Assembly (NCBI GenBank): GCA_947447355.1
Contig: CANFJF010000019.1
Span: forward strand, 1-54,861
Reading direction: 5' to 3'
Origin: Comamonadaceae bacterium
Lineage (GTDB): Bacteria; Pseudomonadota; Gammaproteobacteria; Burkholderiales; Burkholderiaceae_C
DNA: 54,861 bases
A program made the translations under genes and the position numbers. Each line of letters opens with the position of its first letter. Within the stretch, counting starts at the first letter, position 1. Below the pieces are notes generated by a model. The model saw only the letters and a list, made by a program, of their open reading frames with translations. It ran no database searches and was not told where the DNA came from. Shown here in pieces: positions 18,689 through 27,135 of the stretch.

Positions 18689-19233
18689 GAGGCCGCCCCA
18701 GCGGGCCCCACCCGCGCGCGGCCTTGCAAGGAAATACACAGCGCCCGAATGCTGCCCGGCAATTCGCTTCCGGCCGGCGTGAAAATAATCGTCTGCGCAG
18801 CAGATTTGGCGGAACCTGTGGCTTGGTAAGTGATGCTGTGGCCGGTCGACACATTGCTGGCGATTGACGCCAGCGCGGGCCATGCTGACTGCACCCGCAG
18901 CAGGTCTTCAGCCGGACCATCAGCACTGGCAGCATCAACTTGTGCATTGCCATTGCTATCGATGAAGACGATCCAGCCGTCGGCCCAAGCCGCACCTTCG
19001 CGGGTGCATGACGTGCCGTTGGATGACTGACACACCAGCACGGGCCTGAGTCGTTTAAGTGCTTCAGAGCGGGCATAACGAAAATCACCCAGCAAAGCCT
19101 CGGCGGCTGTCCGCACCGAACGTGTGACCCACAAACTGCGAAAACTGGGCGCCGCCAGCGATGTCACAACAGCCATCATCGCAAGCACTATCACGAGTTC
19201 CACCAGAGTTAAACCAATTACACGTCGATACAT
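18679..19233 (-). CDS. fimT: minor pseudopilin FimT/GspH family protein
   Basis: First gene of the minor pilin operon, 184 residues. The very short leader MYRRVIG is followed by LTLVELVIVLAMMAVVTSLA, with Glu at +5. A GspH-type segment follows: RTAAEALLGDFRYARSEALK, and later GWIVFIDSNGNAQVD. FimT-like pseudopilins take part in priming type IV pilus assembly and, in some bacteria, in DNA binding for transformation. The gene is divergent from ribD across a 97-bp AT-rich gap. Confidence 0.9.
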   Translation of the reverse strand: MYRRVIGLTLVELVIVLAMMAVVTSLAAPSFRSLWVTRSVRTAAEALLGDFRYARSEALKRLRPVLVCQSSNGTSCTREGAAWADGWIVFIDSNGNAQVDAASADGPAEDLLRVQSAWPALASIASNVSTGHSITYQATGSAKSAAQTIIFTPAGSELPGSIRALCISLQGRARVGPAGAASCS

Positions 19234-19330
19234 GCGTCAAATAGTAACTAAATTTAAGTTAATTAATACATTTTTATAGATATTTATAACTAATAAATTA
19301 ACAGATCGCACGAACGCTAAACTCACCAGC
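19234..19330. promoter_or_regulatory. AT-rich divergent promoter region between fimT and ribD
   Basis: A 97-bp spacer that is strikingly AT-rich from about 19240 to 19305, against GC-rich neighbours. It must hold the promoters for both the pilin operon (minus) and the riboflavin operon (plus). I could not place unambiguous -35/-10 pairs, since several TATA-like hexamers overlap. Confidence 0.5.
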
Positions 19331-20419
19331 GTGATCAACCTCGCCCTTCAGCTTGCCAGGCAAGCGCAAAACCTAACCTCGCCGAACCCTGCGGTGGGTT
19401 GCGTCTTAGTGTCCGCAGCTGGCGACGTGATCGGCCAAGGCCAGACCCAGGCGGCCGGCAGTGCACACGCCGAAGTGATGGCCCTGCGCGATGCCGCCAG
19501 CCGGGGCCATGCCGTGGCAGGCGCCACAGCCTTCGTCACGCTAGAGCCTTGCTCGCACCAAGGCCGAACAGGCCCCTGTTGCGATGCCTTGATAGTCGCC
19601 GGCATAGCCAAAGTGGTCGCGTCCATCGCCGACCCGAATCCGCTGGTCTCGGGCCAAGGCTTTGAGCGGCTGCGGGGGGCCGGCATCAGCGTCGAGGTCG
19701 GCCCGGGTGCTGAGGCATCACGCGAATTGAATATTGGCTTCTTCAGCCGCATGCTGCGCCAAACTCCTTGGGTGCGGATGAAGATGGCAGCGTCTTTAGA
19801 CGGCACCACCGCGCTGGCCAACGGCCAAAGTCAGTGGATCACCTCGCTTGAAGCGAGAACCGACGGCCACGCTTGGCGCGCCCGCGCGTCGGCGGTGCTC
19901 ACTGGCATTGGCACCTTGCTGCAAGACGATCCCAGCTTGGATGTGCGGCTGGTCGAGACCCAGCGCCAACCGCATCGCATCATCATCGACAGCCAGCTTC
20001 AAACACCGCTTGACGCACGGATTTTCAAACCCGATGGGCAGGTGTGGATTTACACCGCCAGCAGCGATGCGGCCAAAACCCAAGCGCTGCAAAACCGTGG
20101 CGCCAGCGTCATCAACCTGCCGGGCGCGGGCGGCAAGGTCGATTTGACTGCCGTCATGCGTGACCTCGGCCAGCGCCAAATCAATGAGCTGCATGTCGAG
20201 GCCGGCTTCAAACTCAATGGCTCGCTGGTGCGTGAAGGCTTGGTCGATGAATTTTTACTCTACCTAGCGCCCAAGCTGCTGGGACCCGGTCAAGGCATGC
20301 TGAACCTGCCGGCGCTGGAATCCCTGACCGGTGCGGTATCGCTGGAATTCGTCTCAGCAGACCGGATCGGCCCCGATCTCCGGCTGGTCGCCCGGGTTGA
20401 AGAGCGCGGCATTTTTTAG
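19331..20419 (+). CDS. ribD: bifunctional riboflavin biosynthesis deaminase/reductase
   Basis: Deaminates the first pyrimidine intermediate, then reduces its ribosyl side chain. The N-terminal deaminase has SPNPAVGCVLV, HAEVMALRDA (zinc His and catalytic Glu) and EPCSHQGRTGPCCDALI (zinc Cys pair). The C-terminal reductase begins near residue 150 with RMKMAASLDGTTALANGQS and includes LHVEAGFKLNGSLVREGLVD. It starts at GTG 19331 (MINLALQLARQAQNLTSPNP), slightly shorter at the N terminus than many homologues. It heads ribD-ribE-ribBA-ribH-nusB. No FMN riboswitch is visible upstream. Confidence 0.95.
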   Translation: MINLALQLARQAQNLTSPNPAVGCVLVSAAGDVIGQGQTQAAGSAHAEVMALRDAASRGHAVAGATAFVTLEPCSHQGRTGPCCDALIVAGIAKVVASIADPNPLVSGQGFERLRGAGISVEVGPGAEASRELNIGFFSRMLRQTPWVRMKMAASLDGTTALANGQSQWITSLEARTDGHAWRARASAVLTGIGTLLQDDPSLDVRLVETQRQPHRIIIDSQLQTPLDARIFKPDGQVWIYTASSDAAKTQALQNRGASVINLPGAGGKVDLTAVMRDLGQRQINELHVEAGFKLNGSLVREGLVDEFLLYLAPKLLGPGQGMLNLPALESLTGAVSLEFVSADRIGPDLRLVARVEERGIF

Positions 20420-20502
20420 CTTTTTCTGCGTTTTGAACAAATGATTTAGGGCCTTCGTGTCTTCTCGCCACGACAAAGGCCATTTCCCTGCCAAAATACC
20501 GC

Positions 20503-21147
20503 ATGTTTACCGGAATCATCACCGGCGTGGGGCGCATCGTCGCTATCCATAGCCTGGGCAGCTCTTTGGACCATGGCAAGCGACTCACCATCGAAACGCC
20601 ATTGGATTACCTGAACGACGTCGGGCTCGGCGACAGCATTGCGCTCAACGGCGCTTGCATGACCGCCACCACGCTGGACGCCGCCCGCAACCGATTCACC
20701 ATCGACATCTCAGCGGAATCGTTGAACAAGACCTGCGGCCTTGCCGAGCTGGGTCCGATCAATCTCGAAAAAGCGCTGCGTGCCAACGACCGGCTGGGTG
20801 GCCACATCGTTTCAGGTCATGTGGACGGCATCGGCCGCGTCACGCATTTCGCGCAGGTGGGCGAAAGCTGGGAGTTGCGCATTCAAGCGCCTGCCGGTAT
20901 CAGCAAATACTTGGCTTACAAAGGCTCAATCACGATCAATGGCGTCAGCCTCACCGTCAACCGCGTGAATGACCTCGCCGGCCCCGGCGATCAAAGCGCG
21001 GGTTGCGAGATCAGCATCAACCTCATTCCCCACACCGTCGAGAACACGGCGCTGGGACATCTCAAGCAGGACGCCCAGGTGAACCTGGAAATCGACCTGA
21101 TCGCACGTTACGTGGAGCGCATGCTCCAAGACACCAGAAAGCCTTGA
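20503..21147 (+). CDS. ribE: riboflavin synthase, alpha subunit
   Basis: Dismutates two 6,7-dimethyl-8-ribityllumazine molecules to riboflavin. It has the duplicated lumazine-binding fold: the N-terminal copy starts [15 protein letters not shown] and the second is near [32 protein letters not shown] in the first copy is mirrored by [14 protein letters not shown] in the second. The 214-residue length is normal. It ends 2 bp before ribBA. The same enzyme is called RibC in other schemes. Confidence 0.96.
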   Translation: MFTGIITGVGRIVAIHSLGSSLDHGKRLTIETPLDYLNDVGLGDSIALNGACMTATTLDAARNRFTIDISAESLNKTCGLAELGPINLEKALRANDRLGGHIVSGHVDGIGRVTHFAQVGESWELRIQAPAGISKYLAYKGSITINGVSLTVNRVNDLAGPGDQSAGCEISINLIPHTVENTALGHLKQDAQVNLEIDLIARYVERMLQDTRKP

Positions 21148-21149
21148 AC

Positions 21150-22256
21150 ATGACCGTTGCCATTTCTACAGTTGAAGACATCGTTGCCGACATGGCAGCC
21201 GGCAAGATCGTTATTTTGATTGACGAAGAAGACCGCGAAAACGAAGGTGATTTGGTGCTGGCAGCCGACCACGTGACGCCCGAAGCCATCAACTTCATGG
21301 CGCGCTTTGGGCGTGGCCTGATCTGCCTGACACTCACCAAAGAACGCTGCGAGCGGCTGCAATTGCCACCCATGGCGCTGCGCAACGGCGACAAAAAAGG
21401 CACCGCCTTCACCGTCTCCATCGAAGCCGCTGAAGGCGTGAGCACCGGCATCTCGGCGGCTGACCGTTCGCGGACCGTCGAGGCCGCAGTGGCCAAAAAT
21501 GCCAAGGTCGATGATTTGGTTCAGCCCGGCCACATCTTCCCGCTGCAAGCGGTCGACGGCGGCGTGCTGATGCGCGCAGGTCACACCGAAGCCGGCTGCG
21601 ACCTCGCCGGTATGGCCGGTTGCACCCCCGCCGCCGTCATCTGCGAGATCATGAACGACGATGGCACCATGGCCAGGCTGCCCGACCTGCTCTTGTTTGC
21701 CGCTGAACACGGCCTCAAAATTGGCACCATCGCTGATTTGATCGAGCACCGTAGCCGCCATGAATCCTTGATCGAATCCGTCGGCACGCGCACGCTGCAA
21801 ACCGCTTTTGGTGAATTCACCGCCCATGCGTTCAAAGACAAGCCGAGCCAAGGCGTGCATCTGGCACTGGTCAAAGGCAGCTGGCAAGCTGAAGAAACGG
21901 TGTCGGCCCGCGTGCACGAACCGCTGTCTGTCTTTGACGCACTGGAAGTCGGCCGGACCATGCATTCCTGGAGCTTGGATCAGAGCCTGCAACACATTGC
22001 CGACGAAGGCAAAGGTGTGGTTGTGCTGCTCAATTGCGGTGAAAGCGGCGCTCAGCTGCTGGCCCAGTTTGAAGGAACGGCAGAAGCCAGCCATGCCCCG
22101 ACTCGTGGCCGCATGGACTTGCGTTCTTACGGCATCGGCGCCCAAATTCTGCGCGAATGCGGTGTCAGCAAAATGAAACTGCTGGGTAACCCGCGCCGTA
22201 TGCCAAGCATGACGGGTTACGGTCTCGAAATCATCGGCTATATCAACAAGGATTGA
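21150..22256 (+). CDS. ribBA: 3,4-dihydroxy-2-butanone 4-phosphate synthase with a degenerate GTP cyclohydrolase II-like domain
   Basis: The N-terminal domain (about residues 1-205) makes dihydroxybutanone phosphate from ribulose 5-phosphate; its acidic loop [18 protein letters not shown] and the [12 protein letters not shown] segment are intact. The C-terminal domain keeps the GTP cyclohydrolase II fold signature [20 protein letters not shown] but lacks the zinc Cys cluster: the expected RCDCG region reads [15 protein letters not shown]. So GTP cyclohydrolase II activity is unlikely and another ribA should exist. The ATG at 21150 follows the ribE stop by 2 bp; upstream frame extension reads through ribE. 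Confidence 0.94.
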   Translation: MTVAISTVEDIVADMAAGKIVILIDEEDRENEGDLVLAADHVTPEAINFMARFGRGLICLTLTKERCERLQLPPMALRNGDKKGTAFTVSIEAAEGVSTGISAADRSRTVEAAVAKNAKVDDLVQPGHIFPLQAVDGGVLMRAGHTEAGCDLAGMAGCTPAAVICEIMNDDGTMARLPDLLLFAAEHGLKIGTIADLIEHRSRHESLIESVGTRTLQTAFGEFTAHAFKDKPSQGVHLALVKGSWQAEETVSARVHEPLSVFDALEVGRTMHSWSLDQSLQHIADEGKGVVVLLNCGESGAQLLAQFEGTAEASHAPTRGRMDLRSYGIGAQILRECGVSKMKLLGNPRRMPSMTGYGLEIIGYINKD

Positions 22257-22306
22257 CGCACGGCGCAAGAACCTTTCGAAACCAACTACCCCGAAGGACA
22301 TCCATC

Positions 22307-22771
22307 ATGTTTGCAGCAGACAAAGGCCAAGTCGGCCAGCTCAACGGAGAACAACTGTCGATCGGCATCGTGCAGGCGAGATTCAACGAAAGCATCACCC
22401 ATACACTGGCGACGGCCTGCATGGCCGAGTTGCAGTTGCATGGCGTCGACCCCGCCAATATTCACCATGTCACCGTGCCCGGTGCGCTTGAAATACCGGT
22501 GGCCTTGCAAGCCATGGCCGAGACAGAAAACTACGACGCCTTGATTGCACTGGGTTGCATCATTCGCGGCGAGACTTACCACTTTGAACTGGTCGCCAAC
22601 GAAAGCGGCGCCGCCGTGACGCGCTTGGCGCTGGATTATCAAATCCCCATCGCCAACGCGATTTTGACCACTGAGAATGTCGCCCAAGCCGAAGCCCGGC
22701 AAGTCGAAAAAGGCCGTGATGCCGCCCGCGTAGCCATCGAAATGGCCAACCTGCTCGACGCAATTTCCTAA
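22307..22771 (+). CDS. ribH: 6,7-dimethyl-8-ribityllumazine synthase
   Basis: Condenses the pyrimidine intermediate with dihydroxybutanone phosphate. The 154-residue product has the family core [55 protein letters not shown], and [19 protein letters not shown]. The ATG at 22307 has AAGGA at a good distance. It sits between ribBA and nusB. Confidence 0.97.
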   Translation: MFAADKGQVGQLNGEQLSIGIVQARFNESITHTLATACMAELQLHGVDPANIHHVTVPGALEIPVALQAMAETENYDALIALGCIIRGETYHFELVANESGAAVTRLALDYQIPIANAILTTENVAQAEARQVEKGRDAARVAIEMANLLDAIS

Positions 22772-22780
22772 ACACAAGAC

Positions 22781-23287
22781 ATGACTACAGCACCTAAACG
22801 CCCCCCACAGACCCGAACCGGTCTGACCGATACAGGCGTTAAAAAAGCCGCCGACAAATCAGCTCGCACCCGCGCCCGCGAATTTGCCTTGCAGGCGCTG
22901 TACCAATTTCTGGTGGGCGGCAACGAAGCAGCACCTATCGACGCCTTCACACGCGATCTGGTCGGTTTTCACAAAGCCGATTCGGTGCATTACGACGCCC
23001 TGCTGCACGGTTGCATTGAAGGCGCTGCGGGTCTAGATGAATTGATCTTGCCCTTGCTTGATCGCAAGATGAACGAAATCTCTCCGGTGGAGCATGCCAT
23101 TTTGTGGATTGGCGCTTACGAGTTCAAGCAATGCCCCGACGTGCCTTGGCGCGTCGTCATCAACGAATGCATCGAACTGGCCAAAGCCTTTGGCGGCACC
23201 GACGGCCACAAATGGGTCAATGGTGTACTGAACCAGCTCGCGCCGTTGCTGCGCGAAGCTGAAGTCGCCAGCGACAAAGCCCGCTAA
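22781..23287 (+). CDS. nusB: transcription antitermination factor NusB
   Basis: Binds boxA RNA with NusE/S10 to form the antitermination complex on rRNA operons. The product has 168 residues. A basic N-terminal extension (about 25 residues) precedes the core [20 protein letters not shown]. The C-terminal part [20 protein letters not shown] plus [15 protein letters not shown] is characteristic. It is 9 bp after ribH, the usual rib-nus order, and 14 bp before the aminotransferase. Confidence 0.96.
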   Translation: MTTAPKRPPQTRTGLTDTGVKKAADKSARTRAREFALQALYQFLVGGNEAAPIDAFTRDLVGFHKADSVHYDALLHGCIEGAAGLDELILPLLDRKMNEISPVEHAILWIGAYEFKQCPDVPWRVVINECIELAKAFGGTDGHKWVNGVLNQLAPLLREAEVASDKAR

Positions 23288-23301
23288 AAATAACTTCATT
23301 C

Positions 23302-24522
23302 ATGCGAATTTCCCAGCGTGCCCAACGCATTGAGCCTTTTTATGTGATGGAGGTCGCTAAAGCTGCCTCCGAGTTAGCACAACAGGTTGCCCATAGCCGC
23401 CAGCCGATGATATTTCTGAACATTGGTGAGCCTGACTTCAGCGCGCCGCCGCTGGTTCAAGAGGCCGCCGTCCGCGCCATCTCGCAAGGCAACACGCAGT
23501 ACACGGCCGCCACAGGCCTGCCGGCCCTGCGCGAAAAAATCAGCGACTGGTATGCCACTCGCTTTCAGGCTGATGTCGCGCCCAGCCGGATCATCATCAC
23601 CGCGGGCGCGTCAGCGGCCCTTCACTTGGCCTGCCTCGCACTGATTGAAGCTGACGACGAAATCCTCATGCCGGACCCGAGCTACCCCTGCAACCAGCAT
23701 TTTGTGGGCGCAGCTGACGGCCGCTCCACGCTGATACCGACCACCGCTGCAGAACGTTTTCAACTCACGGCCGACAAAGTGGCCGAAGCTTGGGGAAAAG
23801 ACACACGCGGTGTCATGCTCGCATCACCGTCCAACCCGACAGGCACCTCGATCGCGCCCGACGAGTTGCAGCGCCTGCACAGCTGGGTGCACAGCCGCGG
23901 CGGCATCACCCTGATCGACGAGATTTACTTAGGCCTGAGCTACGACGCGCACTTTGGCCGCAGCGCACTGGCCATGCCGGGTGAGCTGGGCCAGAGCGTC
24001 ATCAGCATCAACAGCTTCAGCAAGTACTTCAACATGACCGGCTGGCGGCTCGGCTGGTTGGTGGTGCCAGAAGCGCTGGTGCCGGTGATCGAGCGCATGG
24101 CGCAAAACCTGTTCATCTGCCCCAGCACGGTGGCGCAACATGCCGCCCTCGCCTGCTTTGAGCCGGAGAGCTTGGCTGAATACGAGCGCCGTCGCGCTGA
24201 ATTCAAAGCACGACGCGACTACTTCATTCCCGAGCTGAATCGGCTGGGTTTGACAGTCCCCGTCATGCCCGACGGCGCTTTTTACGCTTATGCCGACTGC
24301 ACTCAAGCGGCAAAAAAATTCGAGGTTCGCCTTGGCCAGCCCGATGGCACCGGCGGCAGCTGGGACTTCGCCTTTGAACTCATGCAACGTGCTCACCTCG
24401 CCGTAGCGCCGGGTCGCGACTTCGGCAAGGCCGCGCCCGACAAGTTCATCCGCTTTTCAACCGCCAGCTCCATGGCGCACCTCAAAGAAGCTGTGTCACG
24501 ACTGGAGGCTGTGCTTGGTTAA
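23302..24522 (+). CDS. PLP-dependent class I/II aminotransferase
   Basis: Fold-type I aminotransferase of 406 residues. Visible signatures: the N-terminal substrate region NIGEPDFSAPPLVQEAA, the cofactor segment ITAGASAALHLACLALIEAD, the Asn-Pro motif SPSNPTGTSI, and the Schiff-base lysine in SINSFSKYFNMTGWRLGWLV. It probably makes an amino acid from its 2-oxo acid, but the substrate cannot be told from sequence; aspartate/alanine-type subfamilies are likeliest. It starts at ATG 23302, close behind nusB, and probably belongs to the same transcript. Confidence 0.9.
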   Translation: MRISQRAQRIEPFYVMEVAKAASELAQQVAHSRQPMIFLNIGEPDFSAPPLVQEAAVRAISQGNTQYTAATGLPALREKISDWYATRFQADVAPSRIIITAGASAALHLACLALIEADDEILMPDPSYPCNQHFVGAADGRSTLIPTTAAERFQLTADKVAEAWGKDTRGVMLASPSNPTGTSIAPDELQRLHSWVHSRGGITLIDEIYLGLSYDAHFGRSALAMPGELGQSVISINSFSKYFNMTGWRLGWLVVPEALVPVIERMAQNLFICPSTVAQHAALACFEPESLAEYERRRAEFKARRDYFIPELNRLGLTVPVMPDGAFYAYADCTQAAKKFEVRLGQPDGTGGSWDFAFELMQRAHLAVAPGRDFGKAAPDKFIRFSTASSMAHLKEAVSRLEAVLG

Positions 24523-24542
24523 TGCAACGAATGTTTTTCCGT

Positions 24543-24616
24543 CGGGCCGCCCCAAGGGAAAATGCGCCCCCTCGGGGGGCAGCGAAGCACACGCAGTGGC
24601 GAGCGTGGGGGCTACG
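24543..24616 (+). repeat. GC-rich intergenic repeat element of the Comamonadaceae type
   Basis: The segment holds a run of C's and G's forming a hairpin (GCGCCCCCTCGGGGGGC, 24554-24570), then GCAGCGAAGCACACGCAGTG and GCGAGCGTGGGGGCT. From memory, this hairpin followed by a GCAGCGA...GCAGTG...GCGTGGGGGCT arm is a short palindromic element scattered between genes in Acidovorax/Polaromonas/Rhodoferax-type genomes. Here it separates the aminotransferase from ybgC and appears to supply the ybgC start. Only one copy is in this window. Confidence 0.6.
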
Positions 24617-25036
24617 TTCCAGTGGCCACTCCGGGTTTATTGGGAAGACACCGACGCCGGAGGTATCGTCTTCTACGCCAACTACCTGAAATTTTTTGAG
24701 CGCAGCCGCACAGAATGGTTGCGTTCGCTGGGAATTGAACAACACGCATTGCGCGAGCAAACCGGCGGCATGTTCATCGTCAGCGAAACCAGCCTTCGCT
24801 ACCTGCAGCCCTCACGACTAGACGACGAACTCATTGTTACGGCTAAGCTGCAAGAAAGAGGTCGCGCTTCTTTGATAATCAGTCAGCAGGTATTTCTAAA
24901 AAATAAACCATCAACCGCATCGCCGACAACACTGCTGTGCGAGGCTACTATTCGGATCGGCTGGGTCAATGCCAGCAGCCTCAAACCCTCACGCATACCC
25001 ACGCACATTTTGGACAGCCTGGAGCTCCACTCATGA
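24596..25036 (+). CDS. ybgC: Tol-Pal-associated acyl-CoA thioesterase YbgC
   Basis: Hot-dog-fold thioesterase of the 4-hydroxybenzoyl-CoA type, regularly the first gene of tol operons. The motif LRVYWEDTDAGGIVFYANYL holds the catalytic Asp; FFERSRTEWLRSLGIEQ follows. The start is uncertain. The frame is open back to a TTG at 24515, but the first 27 codons are repeat sequence with no family similarity. I propose GTG 24596 or GTG 24605, giving about 145 residues, the normal length. The 3' end overlaps tolQ by 4 bp (ATGA). Confidence 0.88.
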   Translation: MASVGATFQWPLRVYWEDTDAGGIVFYANYLKFFERSRTEWLRSLGIEQHALREQTGGMFIVSETSLRYLQPSRLDDELIVTAKLQERGRASLIISQQVFLKNKPSTASPTTLLCEATIRIGWVNASSLKPSRIPTHILDSLELHS

Positions 25037-25725
25037 ATCAAGACATGTCAATCGTCAGTTTAATTTTGCACGCCAGCTGGGTCGTGCAAGCGGTAGTGGT
25101 CTTGCTGCTGGGCATTTCAATTGCGAGCTGGTCTGCCATCTTTCGCAAGATCGGCTCTCTGCGCCGCGTGGCGGCTCTCAATGATGCGTTCGACCGCGAG
25201 TTCTGGTCTGGCACCAGTTTGAACGAACTCTTTGCTGCCGCCACCCAGAACGCACACGCCTCAGGTCCGATGGAGCGCATATTTGCCAGTGGCATGCGCG
25301 AATATCAAAAATTGCGCGAGCGCCGTGTGGTCGACACGGGCGCCTTGCTTGACGGTGCTCGCCGCGCCATGCGGGCGAGCTACCAACGTGAGATGGACGG
25401 GATTGAATCGAATCTGTCGTTCCTTGCAACGGTCGGATCAGTCTCGCCGTATGTCGGATTGTTCGGGACGGTCTGGGGCATCATGCACGCCTTCACCGGA
25501 TTGGCTGCACTAGAGCAAGTGACGCTGTCGACCGTCGCCCCTGGCATTGCCGAGGCGTTGGTGGCCACCGCCATTGCCTTGTTCGCAGCCATTCCAGCCG
25601 TGGTTGCCTACAACCGCTTTGCCCACGACATTGACCGCATCGCCAACAAACTGGAAACCTTCATCGAAGAGTTCTCCAACATCTTGCAGCGCAATTTGGG
25701 CGCGCAATCGGCATCGGGCCACTGA
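25033..25725 (+). CDS. tolQ: Tol-Pal system proton channel subunit TolQ
   Basis: Inner-membrane protein of the MotA/TolQ/ExbB family, 230 residues, which with TolR uses the proton gradient to drive TolA during outer-membrane constriction at division. Three transmembrane segments are visible: about residues 13-35 (ASWVVQAVVVLLLGISIASW), about 136-158 (SVSPYVGLFGTVWGIMHAF), and about 170-192 (GIAEALVATAIALFAAIPAV). The conserved TVGSVSPYVGLFGTVWGIM stretch is diagnostic. It starts at ATG 25033, overlapping ybgC. Confidence 0.96.
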   Translation: MNQDMSIVSLILHASWVVQAVVVLLLGISIASWSAIFRKIGSLRRVAALNDAFDREFWSGTSLNELFAAATQNAHASGPMERIFASGMREYQKLRERRVVDTGALLDGARRAMRASYQREMDGIESNLSFLATVGSVSPYVGLFGTVWGIMHAFTGLAALEQVTLSTVAPGIAEALVATAIALFAAIPAVVAYNRFAHDIDRIANKLETFIEEFSNILQRNLGAQSASGH

Positions 25726-25733
25726 CTACAACC

Positions 25734-26168
25734 ATGCCAGCCATCAACTCCCGCGGCCGTGGACGCCGCACCATCAGTGAAATCAACATGGTGCCCTTCA
25801 TCGACGTGATGCTGGTGCTGCTCATCATCTTCATGGTGACCGCACCGCTTATCACGCCCAGCATGATTGCCTTGCCGCGCGTCGGCAAAGCGCCGGGTCA
25901 GCCGCCCAAACCGATACAGGTGCAGATCGACAAAGACGAAAAAATCCAAATCACCGAATCAGGCGGCAAGCCCATGAGCATTGTCATGGTTGAAGTTGGA
26001 AGCACCGTCAAGCGTCTGCAGCCGGCCGTCCCCCAAGGTGAGCAAGCCACCCCCGTTGTGATCAGCGCTGAAAAATCCATCAAGTACGAGACCGTGGTCA
26101 AGGTCATGGACGCGCTGCAACGCGCCGGCGTCCAACGTGTGGGTCTGTCGGTTCAGACGGGTAATTGA
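25734..26168 (+). CDS. tolR: Tol-Pal system protein TolR (ExbD/TolR family)
   Basis: A 144-residue protein with one transmembrane helix. The helix begins with the proton-path Asp in INMVPFIDVMLVLLIIFMVT (about residues 19-38). The periplasmic C-terminal domain follows, ending QRAGVQRVGLSVQTGN. It is 8 bp behind tolQ and is TolQ's obligate partner. Confidence 0.95.
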   Translation: MPAINSRGRGRRTISEINMVPFIDVMLVLLIIFMVTAPLITPSMIALPRVGKAPGQPPKPIQVQIDKDEKIQITESGGKPMSIVMVEVGSTVKRLQPAVPQGEQATPVVISAEKSIKYETVVKVMDALQRAGVQRVGLSVQTGN

Positions 26169-26220
26169 GTTTGCTGAAACCCACAACGTCCCCTTTGAAG
26201 TTGATCTGAGCTGAACCGCC

Positions 26221-27132
26221 ATGCCCAGCACTGACGACCGCCTCGACCTCGTGCCCCGCGATGAGCCGGGCGCGGTGCGCTCATTTTCCTTCGCGCTGGT
26301 CGTGCATCTGTTGCTGGCCGCTGCGCTGACTTGGGGCGTGAATTGGAAAAGCAACGACCCGACGGTTTCGTTTGAAGCCGAGCTGTGGTCTAACGTGCAA
26401 CAAGAGGCTGCCCCAGCGCTAGAAGCTCCACCGCCGCCGCCGCCAGCGCCTGAGCCAGAACCCGTTCCTGTGCCGCCCCCTGCCCCGCCCCCGCCGGCTA
26501 AAGTCGAAGCGGCACCGGACCCGGACATCGCCTTAGAGCGCGAGAAGAAGCGCAAGAAAAAAGAAGCCGAAGACAAAAAAACAGCGCTCGCGTTGGTTGA
26601 GAAAGCCGACAAAGCAGCGAAAGAAAAAGCTGACAAAGCAGAAAAAATTCTCAAAGAGAAAGAGCTTGCGAAGGCCAAAGCCAAGGCCGCAGCACAAGCC
26701 AAAGTCGAGGCACAAAAACTCGAAGCACAGAAAGAGCAGGAGGCCAAAAAGCAAGCTGCTGCCGACGCCAAATTCCGCAAAGACAACATTGCGCGCATGA
26801 ACGCCCTGGCTGGGGCCACTGGCGGTCCTGAAGCCAAAGGGTCAGCGCTGCAGTCGAGCGGACCCTCGGCCAGCTACGGCGGAAAAGTCCGCGCCAAGGT
26901 CAAGCCCAACGTGATCTTCACTGAAGACATCGTCGGCAATCCGGTGGCAGAAGTTGAAGTGCGCACCACACTCGATGGCACCATCACCAGCCAACGACTC
27001 GTTAAATCGAGCGGCAACAAAGCGTGGGACGACGCGGTCATCACCGCCATCGTCCGCACTGGCACCATGCCGCGCGATACCGATGGACGCGTGCCAACGC
27101 CGATGATTATTTCATTCCGACCGATAGACTGA
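26221..27132 (+). CDS. tolA: cell envelope integrity protein TolA
   Basis: Links the TolQR motor to the outer membrane. The 303 residues show the standard three parts. A short cytoplasmic tail and one transmembrane helix come first (about residues 20-40, FSFALVVHLLLAAALTWGV). A Pro-rich stretch (about 63-88) and a long Lys/Ala/Glu coiled coil (about 98-190) follow. The C-terminal TonB/TolA-like domain contains EVRTTLDGTITSQRLVKSSG and ends IISFRPID. It is the last tol gene here; tolB and pal, its usual neighbours, are absent. Confidence 0.94.
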   Translation: MPSTDDRLDLVPRDEPGAVRSFSFALVVHLLLAAALTWGVNWKSNDPTVSFEAELWSNVQQEAAPALEAPPPPPPAPEPEPVPVPPPAPPPPAKVEAAPDPDIALEREKKRKKKEAEDKKTALALVEKADKAAKEKADKAEKILKEKELAKAKAKAAAQAKVEAQKLEAQKEQEAKKQAAADAKFRKDNIARMNALAGATGGPEAKGSALQSSGPSASYGGKVRAKVKPNVIFTEDIVGNPVAEVEVRTTLDGTITSQRLVKSSGNKAWDDAVITAIVRTGTMPRDTDGRVPTPMIISFRPID

Positions 27133-27135
27133 TCT

